A stretch of 64,000 bases of DNA from an uncultured Ruminiclostridium sp. (GCA_905235805.1 CAJOMV010000028.1:1-64000), one strand, 5' to 3'; shown: positions 17,222-26,952, counted from the stretch's first letter. Translations and numbers: made by a program. Notes: generated by a model from the sequence alone, not told the origin.

Positions 17222-19519
17222 ATGGCGGAAGTAACGATAGAGGAATTTATAGAGCGCAGCAAGGCGAACTGCCGTGTCGCTGCGGAAATAACAGTCAAGC
17301 AGGAATACGCCGCGCGGTTTGACAAGAATTATAAGGATCTGCCCGCAGAGGAGCTTAGCGTATATATGGAGTCCGAGGAGGGAAAAGCCGCGGTCGAGAA
17401 CGCTCTTCATGCGCAGAAATTCTACAAGGCTCTTTCTTCCGAAAACGCGGCGGAGCATCCGCGTGTAACTGCCGCGTTCAACAAGAGCTTCCCCTCGCAG
17501 GCAAAAGCGGAGAAGAAGGAGAAAACAAAGCCCGAGCAGAAGAAAAAGCCGCGAAAGAATATGTCGGCTGCGGCACGGAAAGCCGAGTATTACGAGATCT
17601 ACAGATACTATGAGATAACGCGCGAGGTGGAGGAATACATACTTGACCGCGCTGAGGAGCGCATAAGAACTTATTATTCCGACCTTCGGAGATTTCTTCC
17701 GCACAAGTACATCAGAGAGATATACAGTGAATTCGTTTCAGAGCAGTTCATGAGCAAGTTCACCCGTCGTATGTACGACGAGGCTGCATTGAATTACAGA
17801 CGTATAGACGCTGCTGTGAGCGGCTCCGACCAGCTTTACAGCGACCTGAACGAGTTCATCTACGGCAGCGTTATCATGAGAATGCTGGAGGATTCGGGTT
17901 ATTCGGAGCTCAACAAGCGCCGCTATGTCCGCGAGTTCCTCGGGCGCTATTGTCCGCAGTACAAGAGACTGCGCGAGATGTACGCGCTTATAACCAGACG
18001 GCTCGACAGGGAAACAGTCTCGGGAGTAATAACGGAGGGTGAAGAATACAAGCGTGCTGTCCGGCACATGAAGTCCCAGATAGAGATATCGGAATCCGCC
18101 CACGAGATGATACTCCGCGAGATACCCGACAATGTCATTGACCTTTATCCCGGGGCAAGGAATATGCGCCGTCATTTTGTGCTGCATCTGGGACCCACAA
18201 ATTCCGGAAAGACCTACAACGCTCTGATAGCCTGCAAGGAGGCGGATACGGGAGTGTATCTCGCACCGCTGCGTCTGCTTGCTTACGAGATATGCGAGAA
18301 ATTCAACATAGAGGGCGTTCCCTGCGGAATGAAAACGGGCGAGGAATCCATTGAGGTACCCTTCGCGACGCATCTTTCATCGACAGTGGAAATGCTGAAT
18401 ACCAATGAGCACTACGATGTGGCTGTGGTGGACGAATGCCAGCTGATCGAGGACGAGGAACGCGGCGGCGCATGGACAGCGGCAATACTCGGACTTATGG
18501 CGGACGAGATACATCTCTGCGCGTCGGAGAACGCGGAATTCATACTCACGTCACTCATAGAGATGTGCGGCGACAGCTACGAGATAGTGCGGCACGAGCG
18601 TTCGGTACCGCTGGTATGCGACGACAGAAAATTCGTGTTCCCGCAGAGCGTGGAGCCTGAGGACGCGCTGATAGCGTTCTCGAAGAAGTCGGTCCTGTAC
18701 TACGCCGAGCAGCTGAAGCGCCTCGGTATCAGGGCGAGTGTTATCTACGGAGACTTGCCGTATGATGTGCGCCGCAGCGAGGTGTCACGCTTCATCAAGG
18801 GCGAGACGGATGTGGTCGTGGCGACGGACGCTGTGGGAATGGGGCTGAACCTCCCGATAAAGCGTGTGGTGTTCCTCGAATCCTACAAGTACGACGGACA
18901 CCGCCGCCGCTTCCTGCACGGCACGGAGATAAAGCAGATAGCCGGCAGAGCGGGGCGAATGGGAATGTTCGACACTGGCTACTATAACGCCGCGGAGTAC
19001 AAGGACGACATAAAGCGGAAAATGCGCAGGAAGAGCCACGACGTACAAAAGGCGCGCCTTCGCATACCGGAGAGCATCATCACCGTGGATATGCCGGTCT
19101 CGGAGATACTGCTGCGGTGGGGAACGATACCGGACGACGACATCTTCACCAAGAACAGCGTGGAGCGCGAGGTGATGCTTGCCCGCGACCTTGAGAAGCT
19201 CACATCGGACAAGTATCTTATATACAGATTTATCACGATACCGTTCTCGGAGACCCGCAAGGAGCTGTACGATTTCTGGATGGAGCTCTTCGAGGGTGAG
19301 ATATACGACGACAGGAAGTCGGTGTACTTCTACATAAGGACTCTTGAGCGGCGCGGACACGATCTCGAGGATCACGAGCTCGCATACCGCAAATGCGACA
19401 TTCTTTACTTCTACTATGACAGGTTCGGGCTCAAGGAGGATCTGAACGCTATAATGGAGCTCAAGCACGACATCTCGGCGGACATCATGGAGATACTGTC
19501 GGGGCAGGACGGCGCGTAA
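17222..19519 (+). CDS. SUV3-like ATP-dependent RNA helicase
   Basis: 765 residues. The first 300 or so are a charged, mostly helical region without a family I recognise, with a Lys/Glu-rich linker (about 93-113). Residues about 320-660 form a two-RecA helicase core very close in motifs to SUV3, the mitochondrial degradosome helicase: Walker A GPTNSGKT (324-331), GVYLAPLRLLAYEI, TGEES, STVEM, motif II DECQ (404-407), RGGAWTAAILGLMADEIHLC, ATDAVGMGLNL (534-544) and motif VI QIAGRAGR (572-579). It likely unwinds RNA or RNA-DNA hybrids. GAAGGATAAAAAGG precedes ATG 17222. A TATAAT sits at 17176-17181 without a good -35. The first gene of the signalling operon follows after 32 bp. Bacterial SUV3-like proteins are known but poorly studied. 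Confidence 0.9.
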   Translation: MAEVTIEEFIERSKANCRVAAEITVKQEYAARFDKNYKDLPAEELSVYMESEEGKAAVENALHAQKFYKALSSENAAEHPRVTAAFNKSFPSQAKAEKKEKTKPEQKKKPRKNMSAAARKAEYYEIYRYYEITREVEEYILDRAEERIRTYYSDLRRFLPHKYIREIYSEFVSEQFMSKFTRRMYDEAALNYRRIDAAVSGSDQLYSDLNEFIYGSVIMRMLEDSGYSELNKRRYVREFLGRYCPQYKRLREMYALITRRLDRETVSGVITEGEEYKRAVRHMKSQIEISESAHEMILREIPDNVIDLYPGARNMRRHFVLHLGPTNSGKTYNALIACKEADTGVYLAPLRLLAYEICEKFNIEGVPCGMKTGEESIEVPFATHLSSTVEMLNTNEHYDVAVVDECQLIEDEERGGAWTAAILGLMADEIHLCASENAEFILTSLIEMCGDSYEIVRHERSVPLVCDDRKFVFPQSVEPEDALIAFSKKSVLYYAEQLKRLGIRASVIYGDLPYDVRRSEVSRFIKGETDVVVATDAVGMGLNLPIKRVVFLESYKYDGHRRRFLHGTEIKQIAGRAGRMGMFDTGYYNAAEYKDDIKRKMRRKSHDVQKARLRIPESIITVDMPVSEILLRWGTIPDDDIFTKNSVEREVMLARDLEKLTSDKYLIYRFITIPFSETRKELYDFWMELFEGEIYDDRKSVYFYIRTLERRGHDLEDHELAYRKCDILYFYYDRFGLKEDLNAIMELKHDISADIMEILSGQDGA

Positions 19520-19551
19520 GCGCTTGTGAAACACAATGACAGGGGCAGCTT

Positions 19552-20679
19552 ATGAACAAACTGAGTATGGCAAAAATAAGTATTCTGGTGAGCATCACCC
19601 TGTTTTCCATACTTGCTGCCGCTATCATAATCATACTGAATTTCAACAACCGCACGGGCGGTGATGCCTCCGAGGAGGAGCGCATCTGTATAGGGCTGAT
19701 AATGAACGGCAAAGCGGACGACAGGAGCTGGGGGCAATCGCATTATGAGTCCCTTGCCCGCGTTGCCGGTGAAATGGGCGCTGAGCTGGTGTACCGCGAG
19801 GAGGTCCCGGAGGACGAGCATTGCGACGATGTGATTGACGAGCTTGTGAACAGTGCCGGCTGTAAGGTCGTGATCGCGGACTCCTACGGCTACGGCGAGC
19901 AGATAAAAGCCGCCGCTGAGCGGTATCCCGACGTATACTTCCTGCACGCTGCCGGGTCAGAGAGCGGGCACAATATCGGCTCGTTCTTCGGCAGAATGTA
20001 TCAGTTCAGGTATTTAAGCGGCATTATCGCGGGAAACCAGACAAAGACGAATAAAATAGGCTATGTGGCTGCTTTCCCGATAGACGAGGTGAACCGCGGG
20101 ATAAACGCGTTCACACTCGGTGTGCGCAGTGTGAATCCCGAGGCAGAGGTCTATGTCAGCTTCTGCGGCTCATGGACGGACGATGAGGCTGCCGGAGAGT
20201 CCGCGGAGACGCTTATCGGTGAATACGGCATAGACACGCTCACCCTGCACTGCGATTCTCTTGCTCCCCACAGAGCAGCCGACAGCAGGGGCGTGTGGTC
20301 GATAGGCTATAACTACGACAATTCGGAGCTTTTCCCGGATACATACCTGACAGCCTGCGTCTGGGACTGGGACAGCTATTACAGAGAGCAGATACAGTCC
20401 TGCGTTACGGGAAAATTCCGCGGTGAGCATAAGTGGCTCGGTATAGAGAGCGGGATAATGGAGCTGGTCGACCCCGGGAGGAACGGGATAGCCTCACCGG
20501 GATACAGTGAGCCGCTTGAAGCCGCGAAGGCGCGTTTCGAGTCCTTCGGGTACGATGTATTCTACGGACCCGTGACCGACAGCGAGGGCATTGTCAGAGT
20601 CCCGGAGGGCGAATCCATGTCCGACGCGGCGATGCTCGGAAGCTTTGACTGGTATGTGGAGGGCGTCCGCGTTGTTTAA
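19552..20679 (+). CDS. Membrane-anchored BMP-family solute-binding protein (copy 1)
   Basis: 375 residues. One N-terminal hydrophobic helix (about 9-30) without a lipobox tethers a BmpA/Med-type periplasmic-binding fold outside the cell. BMP proteins bind nucleosides or related ligands. Seen here: an ICIGLIMNGKADDRSW start to the fold, ADSYGYG, FFGRMYQFRYLSGIIAG, GYVAAFPIDEVNRGINAF and a C-terminal VPEGESMSD. No ABC permease is near. Instead the gene is followed by a second copy and by a histidine kinase, so it more likely presents a ligand to the kinase than feeds a transporter (inference). A weak GGGGC site precedes ATG 19552. Confidence 0.87.
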   Translation: MNKLSMAKISILVSITLFSILAAAIIIILNFNNRTGGDASEEERICIGLIMNGKADDRSWGQSHYESLARVAGEMGAELVYREEVPEDEHCDDVIDELVNSAGCKVVIADSYGYGEQIKAAAERYPDVYFLHAAGSESGHNIGSFFGRMYQFRYLSGIIAGNQTKTNKIGYVAAFPIDEVNRGINAFTLGVRSVNPEAEVYVSFCGSWTDDEAAGESAETLIGEYGIDTLTLHCDSLAPHRAADSRGVWSIGYNYDNSELFPDTYLTACVWDWDSYYREQIQSCVTGKFRGEHKWLGIESGIMELVDPGRNGIASPGYSEPLEAAKARFESFGYDVFYGPVTDSEGIVRVPEGESMSDAAMLGSFDWYVEGVRVV

Positions 20680-21781
20680 GAATCTGACAAGACGAGGGAT
20701 AATATACACCGTCGCGTACACACTGCTGTTCGTTGCCGTAACGGTGCTCGCGGTGATACTAATACTCGGCGAGGACGGCTTTCGCAAGGAAAGGACGTAT
20801 GTGGGCTGCATACTGACAGGTACAGCGGACGACGGCGGCTGGAACTCCGACAATTACAGAGGGCTTGCGGAAGCCTGCGCGGACAACGGAGCAGTGCTGC
20901 GCGCGGCGGAGAACGTTCCGGAGGAGCGTGAGCCCTGCATAGAAGCGATACGCCGTCTGGCTGACGAAGGCTGCCGCGTCATATTCCTGACAAGCTACGG
21001 CTATGCGGAGTACGCGGCGGAAGTATCGGGCGAATATCCGAACGTGATGTTCTGCGCCAACAGCCCGGAATACACGGCGGACAATATGGTATACTGCTTC
21101 GCGAGAATGTATCAGGGACGCTACCTCGCGGGGATAGCCGCCGGTCTCGCCACAAGGACGAATGTGACGGGATATGTTGCGGCAATGCCGAACAGCGAGG
21201 TCAACCGCGGGATAAACGCGTTCACTCTCGGGGTGCGCAGCGTAAACCCGGAGGCTAAGGTGCTGGTGCGCTTCACCGGCTCTTGGGACGACCCGCCGGC
21301 TGAGGAAAGCGCGGTCACGCAGCTCGCCGATTTGTCAGCGGACGTGATCGCCTATCATCAGGACAGCGACACAACGGCACAGACCTGTGAGCGGCTCGGC
21401 ATCTCTTTCATAGGCTATAACACAGTTTCGGACAGCTATGCGTCACACATGCTGACCTCTGTAAGCTGCCGCTGGAGAAGGCTGTACGGACTTGTGCTCC
21501 GCGATACCCTGATAGGTAGCGGTGCGTTCGTGAATGACCGCTGGCTCGGGCTCAACGAGATGACGATAATGCTGTCGGAGCCCTCCGACGGAGCCGGCAG
21601 CCTTACAGCCTCCGCGATCACGGCGGCGAAGAGAAGGATAGAAGCGGGGAAGGACGTTTTTTCCGATACGATATATGACAATACCGGAGCGCTTCGCTGC
21701 GGGGAAGGCGAGACCCTCTCCGACAAAACGCTCCTTACGGGCATGGATTGGTTTGCCGAGGGGGTCGAGATAATTGAATAA
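20672..21781 (+). CDS. Membrane-anchored BMP-family solute-binding protein (copy 2)
   Basis: 369 residues from a TTG start at 20672, chosen because GGAGGG lies 8 bases upstream and translation then begins just before the membrane helix (about 10-32). The TTG overlaps the end of copy 1 by 8 bp. It is a clear paralogue of copy 1, sharing FARMYQ/FGRMYQ, GYVAA.P..EVNRGINAF, TLGVRSVNPEA and GEGETLSD/PEGESMSD, and arose by tandem duplication followed by strong divergence in the ligand region. The two could bind different ligands or form a heterodimer. Its own end overlaps the hybrid kinase start, again at a TTG. Confidence 0.86.
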   Translation: MFKNLTRRGIIYTVAYTLLFVAVTVLAVILILGEDGFRKERTYVGCILTGTADDGGWNSDNYRGLAEACADNGAVLRAAENVPEEREPCIEAIRRLADEGCRVIFLTSYGYAEYAAEVSGEYPNVMFCANSPEYTADNMVYCFARMYQGRYLAGIAAGLATRTNVTGYVAAMPNSEVNRGINAFTLGVRSVNPEAKVLVRFTGSWDDPPAEESAVTQLADLSADVIAYHQDSDTTAQTCERLGISFIGYNTVSDSYASHMLTSVSCRWRRLYGLVLRDTLIGSGAFVNDRWLGLNEMTIMLSEPSDGAGSLTASAITAAKRRIEAGKDVFSDTIYDNTGALRCGEGETLSDKTLLTGMDWFAEGVEIIE

Positions 21782-24047
21782 GCTGCGAGATATCCTTATA
21801 AACCCCCGTTCCGCCATAAATATCTCATTTATCATAATACTTCTGTTTGTCGGCTTCATGCTCAACACACGTCTGCGGACGCTGATGTATGATTTCACGG
21901 AAAATCAGGTGGCTCGTCAGGCAGAGGTCATCGCCGAAAAGACCGCGGGCGTTCTTATGACTGAAATGGAGGCTTTGAAGTACCGTTCGTCGGTGATCGA
22001 GAACAAGGACGACGACATACAGCAGGTCATGCAGTCCATGTCGGGTATCGGCGATACTCTGCCTATCGGGCTCCTTGCCACTGACGGCAGCGCTGTGTTC
22101 GGCGAGCGTATCTCTCCCGCCGAGTTTTCCGGGGTACAGTCCGCCTTCCGCGGCAATGGAACTATAAGCTACAATTCAAAGAAGGGTCTGCTGTTCTGCT
22201 GGCCGGTATTCCACGGCGAGAATATAAAGTATGTGATGTACGAGCTGTGCCCTCTCGAGAGCATACGCGCAAGGTTCAGCGTGTCCTGCTTTGACGGCAT
22301 GGGCAAGGCTCTCGTCACCTCCCGCAAAAACGAGGTGATAATCCCCTTCAACAACGCCTCCGAGAGCGATATAGAGTTTTTTTACAGCTCGGAGATGTCC
22401 GAAGCCTTCGAGCTGGTGCAGAAGGATATGGAGCGTTCCGCTTCCGCCGCGCAGTTGGTGGAGACAGCGAAGGGGGAGTACTACGTTTTCTCATCGGAGA
22501 TGCCGGAAATGGATTTCTGCCTGTCTGGCTTCGTTGAGTCGGACGTAGCCGCCGCGGGAGCGAACGACATAGTGAGACTTGTTACCAACGTATTCGCGCT
22601 GATAACCATACTCTTCGTTATCGGCTGCGCTTACCTTATACTTACGTCGGCGAGACTGAGCGAGAACGAGGAGCTCCTCCGAGCGAAGCAGGTGGCGGAA
22701 GAAGCCTCCCGAGCAAAGAGCGATTTCCTCGCAAGTATGTCCCACGAGATAAGAACGCCCATAAACGCGATCCTCGGTATGGACGAGCTGATAATACGCG
22801 AGTATGACGACTCACAGCTCCGGCAGTACGCGCTGAATATCCGCAACGCCGGCAACACGCTGATGTCCATAATCAACGATATCCTCGACTTCTCGAAGAT
22901 AGAGTCCGGCAAAATGGAGCTTGTTCCGGTGGAGTACGATGTACCGCTGATGATATACGACCTTGTGAGCATGGAAAAGCCCCGTGCCGAGAAGAAGGAT
23001 CTGACGTTCATAGTGAACGCGGACGAGAATATCCCGCGCACTCTGTACGGTGACAATATCAGGATAAAGCAGTGCATACTCAACCTGCTGACGAACGCCG
23101 TGAAGTACACCGAGCAGGGCTGTGTGGCTATGACGGTGGGCTTTGAGCAGACCGACAGAGACCATATAAAGCTCCGCGTATCGGTCAAGGATACCGGCAT
23201 CGGCATAAAGCCGGAGGATATCGAGCGGCTGTTCACGCCCTTTGAACGCGTGGATCTCGAAAGAAACCGCTCCGTAGAGGGCACGGGTCTCGGTATGAGC
23301 ATAGTTAAGCGCCTGCTCGCCATGATGGATTCACAGCTTGAGGTGACCAGTGAGTACGGGAAGGGCTCCGAGTTCTCCTTCGAGGTGCTCCAGGAGGTCC
23401 GCGACCCACGTCCGATGGGCAATTACAAGACGAGCTACGACAAGGTGATAGAAACAGAGGTAGTATATCACGAGCAGTTCATAGCTCCAGAAGCGAGAAT
23501 ACTTATAGTAGACGATATAGAGATGAACCTGACGGTAGCGTCGGGACTTCTGAAAAAGACGGAGATACAGGTGGATACCGCTCTCGGCGGCAAGGAAGCG
23601 CTTGAGCTGACGGCAAAGCAGAAGTACGATGTTCTGTTCATAGATGACAGAATGCCGGGCATGAGCGGCGGGGAAATGCTACGCGAGCTGCGTTCCCGCA
23701 CCGATGACCCGAACAGCGCTGTGCCTTGCATAGTGCTTACCGCAAACGCGATAGCCGGTGCCCGTGACAGCTACATGAAGCTGGGCTTTGAGGATTACCT
23801 TTCAAAGCCGATAGACGGCACCGAGTTCGAGAAAATGCTCCAGCGCTATCTGCCGAAGGAGAAGGTGCTGATACCCGGCAGCTCCGCTGCGGAAAAGGCT
23901 GCGAGAAGCCGCAGGAGCAAGTCCGCTCCGCCCGAGGTAACGGCGGAGACAATGGCGGAAATGGAGAAGTTCCGCGAGTATATAGGTGAAGACGATAAGC
24001 TGAGCGACGCGATGCAGCTCCTGATGAGCAGAACGCGCAAGCACTGA
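21774..24047 (+). CDS. Hybrid sensor histidine kinase with receiver domain
   Basis: 757 residues from a TTG at 21774 with GGGGG 9 bases upstream, overlapping the preceding stop. Order: helix 1 (about 14-31), extracytoplasmic sensor region (about 35-262, no family recognised), helix 2 (about 266-292), HisKA with SMSHEIRTPINA (His324), HATPase with the N box NLLTNAVKYT (437-446), DTGIGI and GTGLGMSIVKRLL, then REC with ILIVDDIEMN and phospho-Asp624 in FIDDRMPGM. A C-terminal tail of about 65 residues follows. It is the only complete kinase in the operon and so the likely phosphate source for the downstream receivers and Hpt. The coupled BMP-like proteins are candidate co-sensors. Confidence 0.93.
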   Translation: MNKLRDILINPRSAINISFIIILLFVGFMLNTRLRTLMYDFTENQVARQAEVIAEKTAGVLMTEMEALKYRSSVIENKDDDIQQVMQSMSGIGDTLPIGLLATDGSAVFGERISPAEFSGVQSAFRGNGTISYNSKKGLLFCWPVFHGENIKYVMYELCPLESIRARFSVSCFDGMGKALVTSRKNEVIIPFNNASESDIEFFYSSEMSEAFELVQKDMERSASAAQLVETAKGEYYVFSSEMPEMDFCLSGFVESDVAAAGANDIVRLVTNVFALITILFVIGCAYLILTSARLSENEELLRAKQVAEEASRAKSDFLASMSHEIRTPINAILGMDELIIREYDDSQLRQYALNIRNAGNTLMSIINDILDFSKIESGKMELVPVEYDVPLMIYDLVSMEKPRAEKKDLTFIVNADENIPRTLYGDNIRIKQCILNLLTNAVKYTEQGCVAMTVGFEQTDRDHIKLRVSVKDTGIGIKPEDIERLFTPFERVDLERNRSVEGTGLGMSIVKRLLAMMDSQLEVTSEYGKGSEFSFEVLQEVRDPRPMGNYKTSYDKVIETEVVYHEQFIAPEARILIVDDIEMNLTVASGLLKKTEIQVDTALGGKEALELTAKQKYDVLFIDDRMPGMSGGEMLRELRSRTDDPNSAVPCIVLTANAIAGARDSYMKLGFEDYLSKPIDGTEFEKMLQRYLPKEKVLIPGSSAAEKAARSRRSKSAPPEVTAETMAEMEKFREYIGEDDKLSDAMQLLMSRTRKH

Positions 24048-24089
24048 CAGTATCCCGTAGAGTAGATGCGGAAAGGCAGGTGAGGCTCC

Positions 24090-26942
24090 CTGAATTACAA
24101 CGTAGTCTTTGAGATAGCGGCAATACCGTTTATAGTGACTCTTTTCGTATTCATGCTCGTACGATACAGGGAACGCACCAAGCAGGACAAGTACTTTCTG
24201 AATTTGGTCATTTTTGTGCTGGTCACAGATGTGCTCGATGTCCTGCTCGTATATATAACGAATCTGAAGCTGGCTTCCTCCGGTGTCATCATAGTGATGA
24301 ACACGCTCGACCATATATCGGCGGTGTGCTCTACATTTTCATTTGTGCAGTATGTGTACGCGTATGTGGATTATAAGGCTGACAGACCCTCCCGCAGGAT
24401 ATTGTCATATGTCAACCTGTTCGTGCTGCTCGGTACGATGATATTGTATATGCAGAACTTCATCACCGGAAATATACTGACGGTGGACAGCGACGGTGTC
24501 TATTACGAGGGACCGCTGTTCATGTTCGCGACCTATCTTCTGCCCTCGTATTTTCTTATCTATGCTACCGCGATAATAGTAGTCTATAACAGGTCCTTCC
24601 GAAAGATACAGCTTGTGTCGGTGCTTGCGGGAATAGGCTTTATCGTGCTGTTCGCGATACTCCAGATGTTTGTGCTTACGGACTATCTGATAGTTTACTT
24701 CGCGTCCTCTGTGGCGATGTTCCTGATATTCCTGTCCCATGAGTCGCCGGAGTACCACAAGCTCGAGCGTGCGAACGAGGAGCTCCGCAAGTCCCGAGAG
24801 GAGGAGCAGCAGGCTAAACTGGAGGCGATAGCGGCAGACGAGGCAAAGACCCGCTTCATGTCGCAGATGTCACATGAGATAAGAACTCCCATCAACGCGA
24901 TAATGGGTTATAATGACATAATAATGAACGATACCGACGAGCCGGAGACCCGTGAATATTCCCGCAAGGCAAGACTTGCCGCGAGAAGACTGCTGGACTT
25001 CTTCGAGGGTATGTTCAATTTTATAGATATAGAGGGGAGCGAGGAGCTTCTCCGCGAGATAGCCGCGGGAACCGAGACAGAGACAGAGGTATCCCCCGAG
25101 CAGGCTCCCGAGGAGACCGTGCCGTACACTGTCACTGTGGCGCAGGACCACAGAATGCTGGTGGTGGACGATACCGAGATGAATGTCGATCTGCTCGTCC
25201 GTATGCTCAAGGGCATGGGCTTCGTCACAGACACCGCTCCCGACGGCGAGAAGGCTCTGGACAAGATACGGAGCAATACCTACGACCTCATATTCATGGA
25301 TCACATGATGCCGGTAATGGACGGTATGGAGGCAATGCGGATAATACGGGAGCAGCATCTCTGCGACGAAACTCCCGTGATAATGGTCACCGCGAATACA
25401 GTCAAGGGCGAGCGGGAGAAATACCTGAACGCCGGCTTTGCGGAGTATGTGACCAAGCCGTTCACGAATAAGTCGATAAAGGACGCGATACTGAAGCTCC
25501 TTCCGGTTGACGAGGAGTTCATCAGCCGTTCGTCGTGGGAGGAGGAGTGGCAGATACTCCAGAAGGAGCTGCCTTTCCTGCGCCTGTCGAGCGCGAGAGA
25601 GTACTTCCGCGGGGATTCGGATATGTTCGCGGACACCCTGAAGGACTACGCCATGACAGGCATACTTCCGAAGCTGGAGGAATATATAGAGAAGGGCGAT
25701 TACTACAACTACCGTGCTCTTCTTTGCACGGCGAAGGATTCCTCCGTGCTGATAGGAGCAGACAGTATAGCCGATCAGGCTGCGGAGCTGGAGGCGCTGT
25801 ACCGCCGTGGCAATATAGAGGAGCTCAAGGTCAAGCACATCATCTTCGCCGATAAGGTGAGAAAGACGCTCAAGCAGCTTGCTGCCGCGCTGAACCTTAC
25901 CGAGTCGGAAGCGGACGTGATAGCGGGATTGACGCAGCTTGACGCCCGTCCGCTGATACTTGTCATAGATGACGACCCCGTGCTCTGTGAGCAGATAAAG
26001 CAGATACTTTCCAAGGAGTATCGCATAGAGACGGCAGATACCGGCGAGGATGGCATTATCCGCGCGCAGGAGGACGCTCCGGCGCTTATCCTGCTTGACG
26101 TGAACCTGCTGAGCATGAACGGCTTCGACGTTATACGCGCTCTTGCCTCGATAGAGGAGACATCGGAGATACCGGTAGTGTTCATGACCGCGGACGAGAG
26201 CGGCGAGGCAGAGGTAAAGGGTTTTCGGAGCGGAGGAGCGGACTTTGTGCGCAAGCCCTTCATACCCGAGGTGCTCATGCGCCGTGTCAGCCGGATAGTG
26301 GAGCTCTCCGCGCTGCAGAAGCACCTGCGGCATGAGATAAGCCGCCGCACCGAGAAGATAGGGCATCTCTCCCGCGAGGTAATGCTCGCGCTGTCAAAGG
26401 CGGTGGACGCCAAGGATAAATACACGAACGACCATTCCCAGCGGGTGGCTCAGTACTCGGCATGGATAGCCCGCCAGCTCGGCAAGACAAAGCAGGAGCA
26501 GGACGCGCTGTACATAGAGGGTCTGCTGCACGACGTGGGCAAGATAGGGGTACATGAGGAGATAATCAACAAGCCGGGCAGACTGACTGCCGACGAATAT
26601 GAGGAGATAAAGCAGCACACGGTAATGGGCTACGAGATACTGAAGGTGATAACCGAGATGCCCGACGCCGCGAAGGCTGCCCGCTGGCACCATGAGCGTT
26701 ACGACGGCAAGGGCTATCCCGACGGACTGGCGGGAACGGATATACCGGAAAACGCCCGTATAATCTGCGTCGCGGATTCCTACGACGCGATGACCTCCCG
26801 CCGCGCGTATCAGGCACTCAAGCCGCAGGCGGAGGTTCGGGCCGAGATAGTCCGCTGCAAGGGTACGCAGTTCGACCCGGATATCGCGGACGCAATGGTG
26901 AGGATAATAGACGAGGATACAAATTACGAGCTGCACGGATAG
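24090..26942 (+). CDS. Membrane protein HisKA(no ATPase)-REC-pseudoHpt-REC-HD-GYP
   Basis: About 950 residues; numbers below count from GTG 24135. Six or seven N-terminal helices (to about 200), a coiled coil, and a HisKA helix pair with SHEIRTPINAIMGY (His247) are followed directly by a linker: no N, G1 or G2 box, so no kinase ATPase domain. Then come REC1 (Asp389, FMDHMMP), an Hpt-like helical domain whose expected His is Cys531 (CTAKDSSVLIGA), REC2 (Asp655) and an intact HD-GYP domain (LLHD at 797-800, HHERYDGKGYPDG at 852-864), a c-di-GMP hydrolase fold. The start is probably CTG 24090: AGGTGAGG lies 5 bases upstream and the first helix is then complete, whereas GTG 24135 lacks a ribosome site and cuts the helix. 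Confidence 0.88.
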   Translation: MNYNVVFEIAAIPFIVTLFVFMLVRYRERTKQDKYFLNLVIFVLVTDVLDVLLVYITNLKLASSGVIIVMNTLDHISAVCSTFSFVQYVYAYVDYKADRPSRRILSYVNLFVLLGTMILYMQNFITGNILTVDSDGVYYEGPLFMFATYLLPSYFLIYATAIIVVYNRSFRKIQLVSVLAGIGFIVLFAILQMFVLTDYLIVYFASSVAMFLIFLSHESPEYHKLERANEELRKSREEEQQAKLEAIAADEAKTRFMSQMSHEIRTPINAIMGYNDIIMNDTDEPETREYSRKARLAARRLLDFFEGMFNFIDIEGSEELLREIAAGTETETEVSPEQAPEETVPYTVTVAQDHRMLVVDDTEMNVDLLVRMLKGMGFVTDTAPDGEKALDKIRSNTYDLIFMDHMMPVMDGMEAMRIIREQHLCDETPVIMVTANTVKGEREKYLNAGFAEYVTKPFTNKSIKDAILKLLPVDEEFISRSSWEEEWQILQKELPFLRLSSAREYFRGDSDMFADTLKDYAMTGILPKLEEYIEKGDYYNYRALLCTAKDSSVLIGADSIADQAAELEALYRRGNIEELKVKHIIFADKVRKTLKQLAAALNLTESEADVIAGLTQLDARPLILVIDDDPVLCEQIKQILSKEYRIETADTGEDGIIRAQEDAPALILLDVNLLSMNGFDVIRALASIEETSEIPVVFMTADESGEAEVKGFRSGGADFVRKPFIPEVLMRRVSRIVELSALQKHLRHEISRRTEKIGHLSREVMLALSKAVDAKDKYTNDHSQRVAQYSAWIARQLGKTKQEQDALYIEGLLHDVGKIGVHEEIINKPGRLTADEYEEIKQHTVMGYEILKVITEMPDAAKAARWHHERYDGKGYPDGLAGTDIPENARIICVADSYDAMTSRRAYQALKPQAEVRAEIVRCKGTQFDPDIADAMVRIIDEDTNYELHG

Positions 26943-26952
26943 GGGTGAGGAA

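Noticed and set aside
24870-26366. 498-residue minus-strand ORF opposite the HD-GYP gene
   Set aside because: Antisense shadow; the plus strand encodes several recognisable domains along this stretch.
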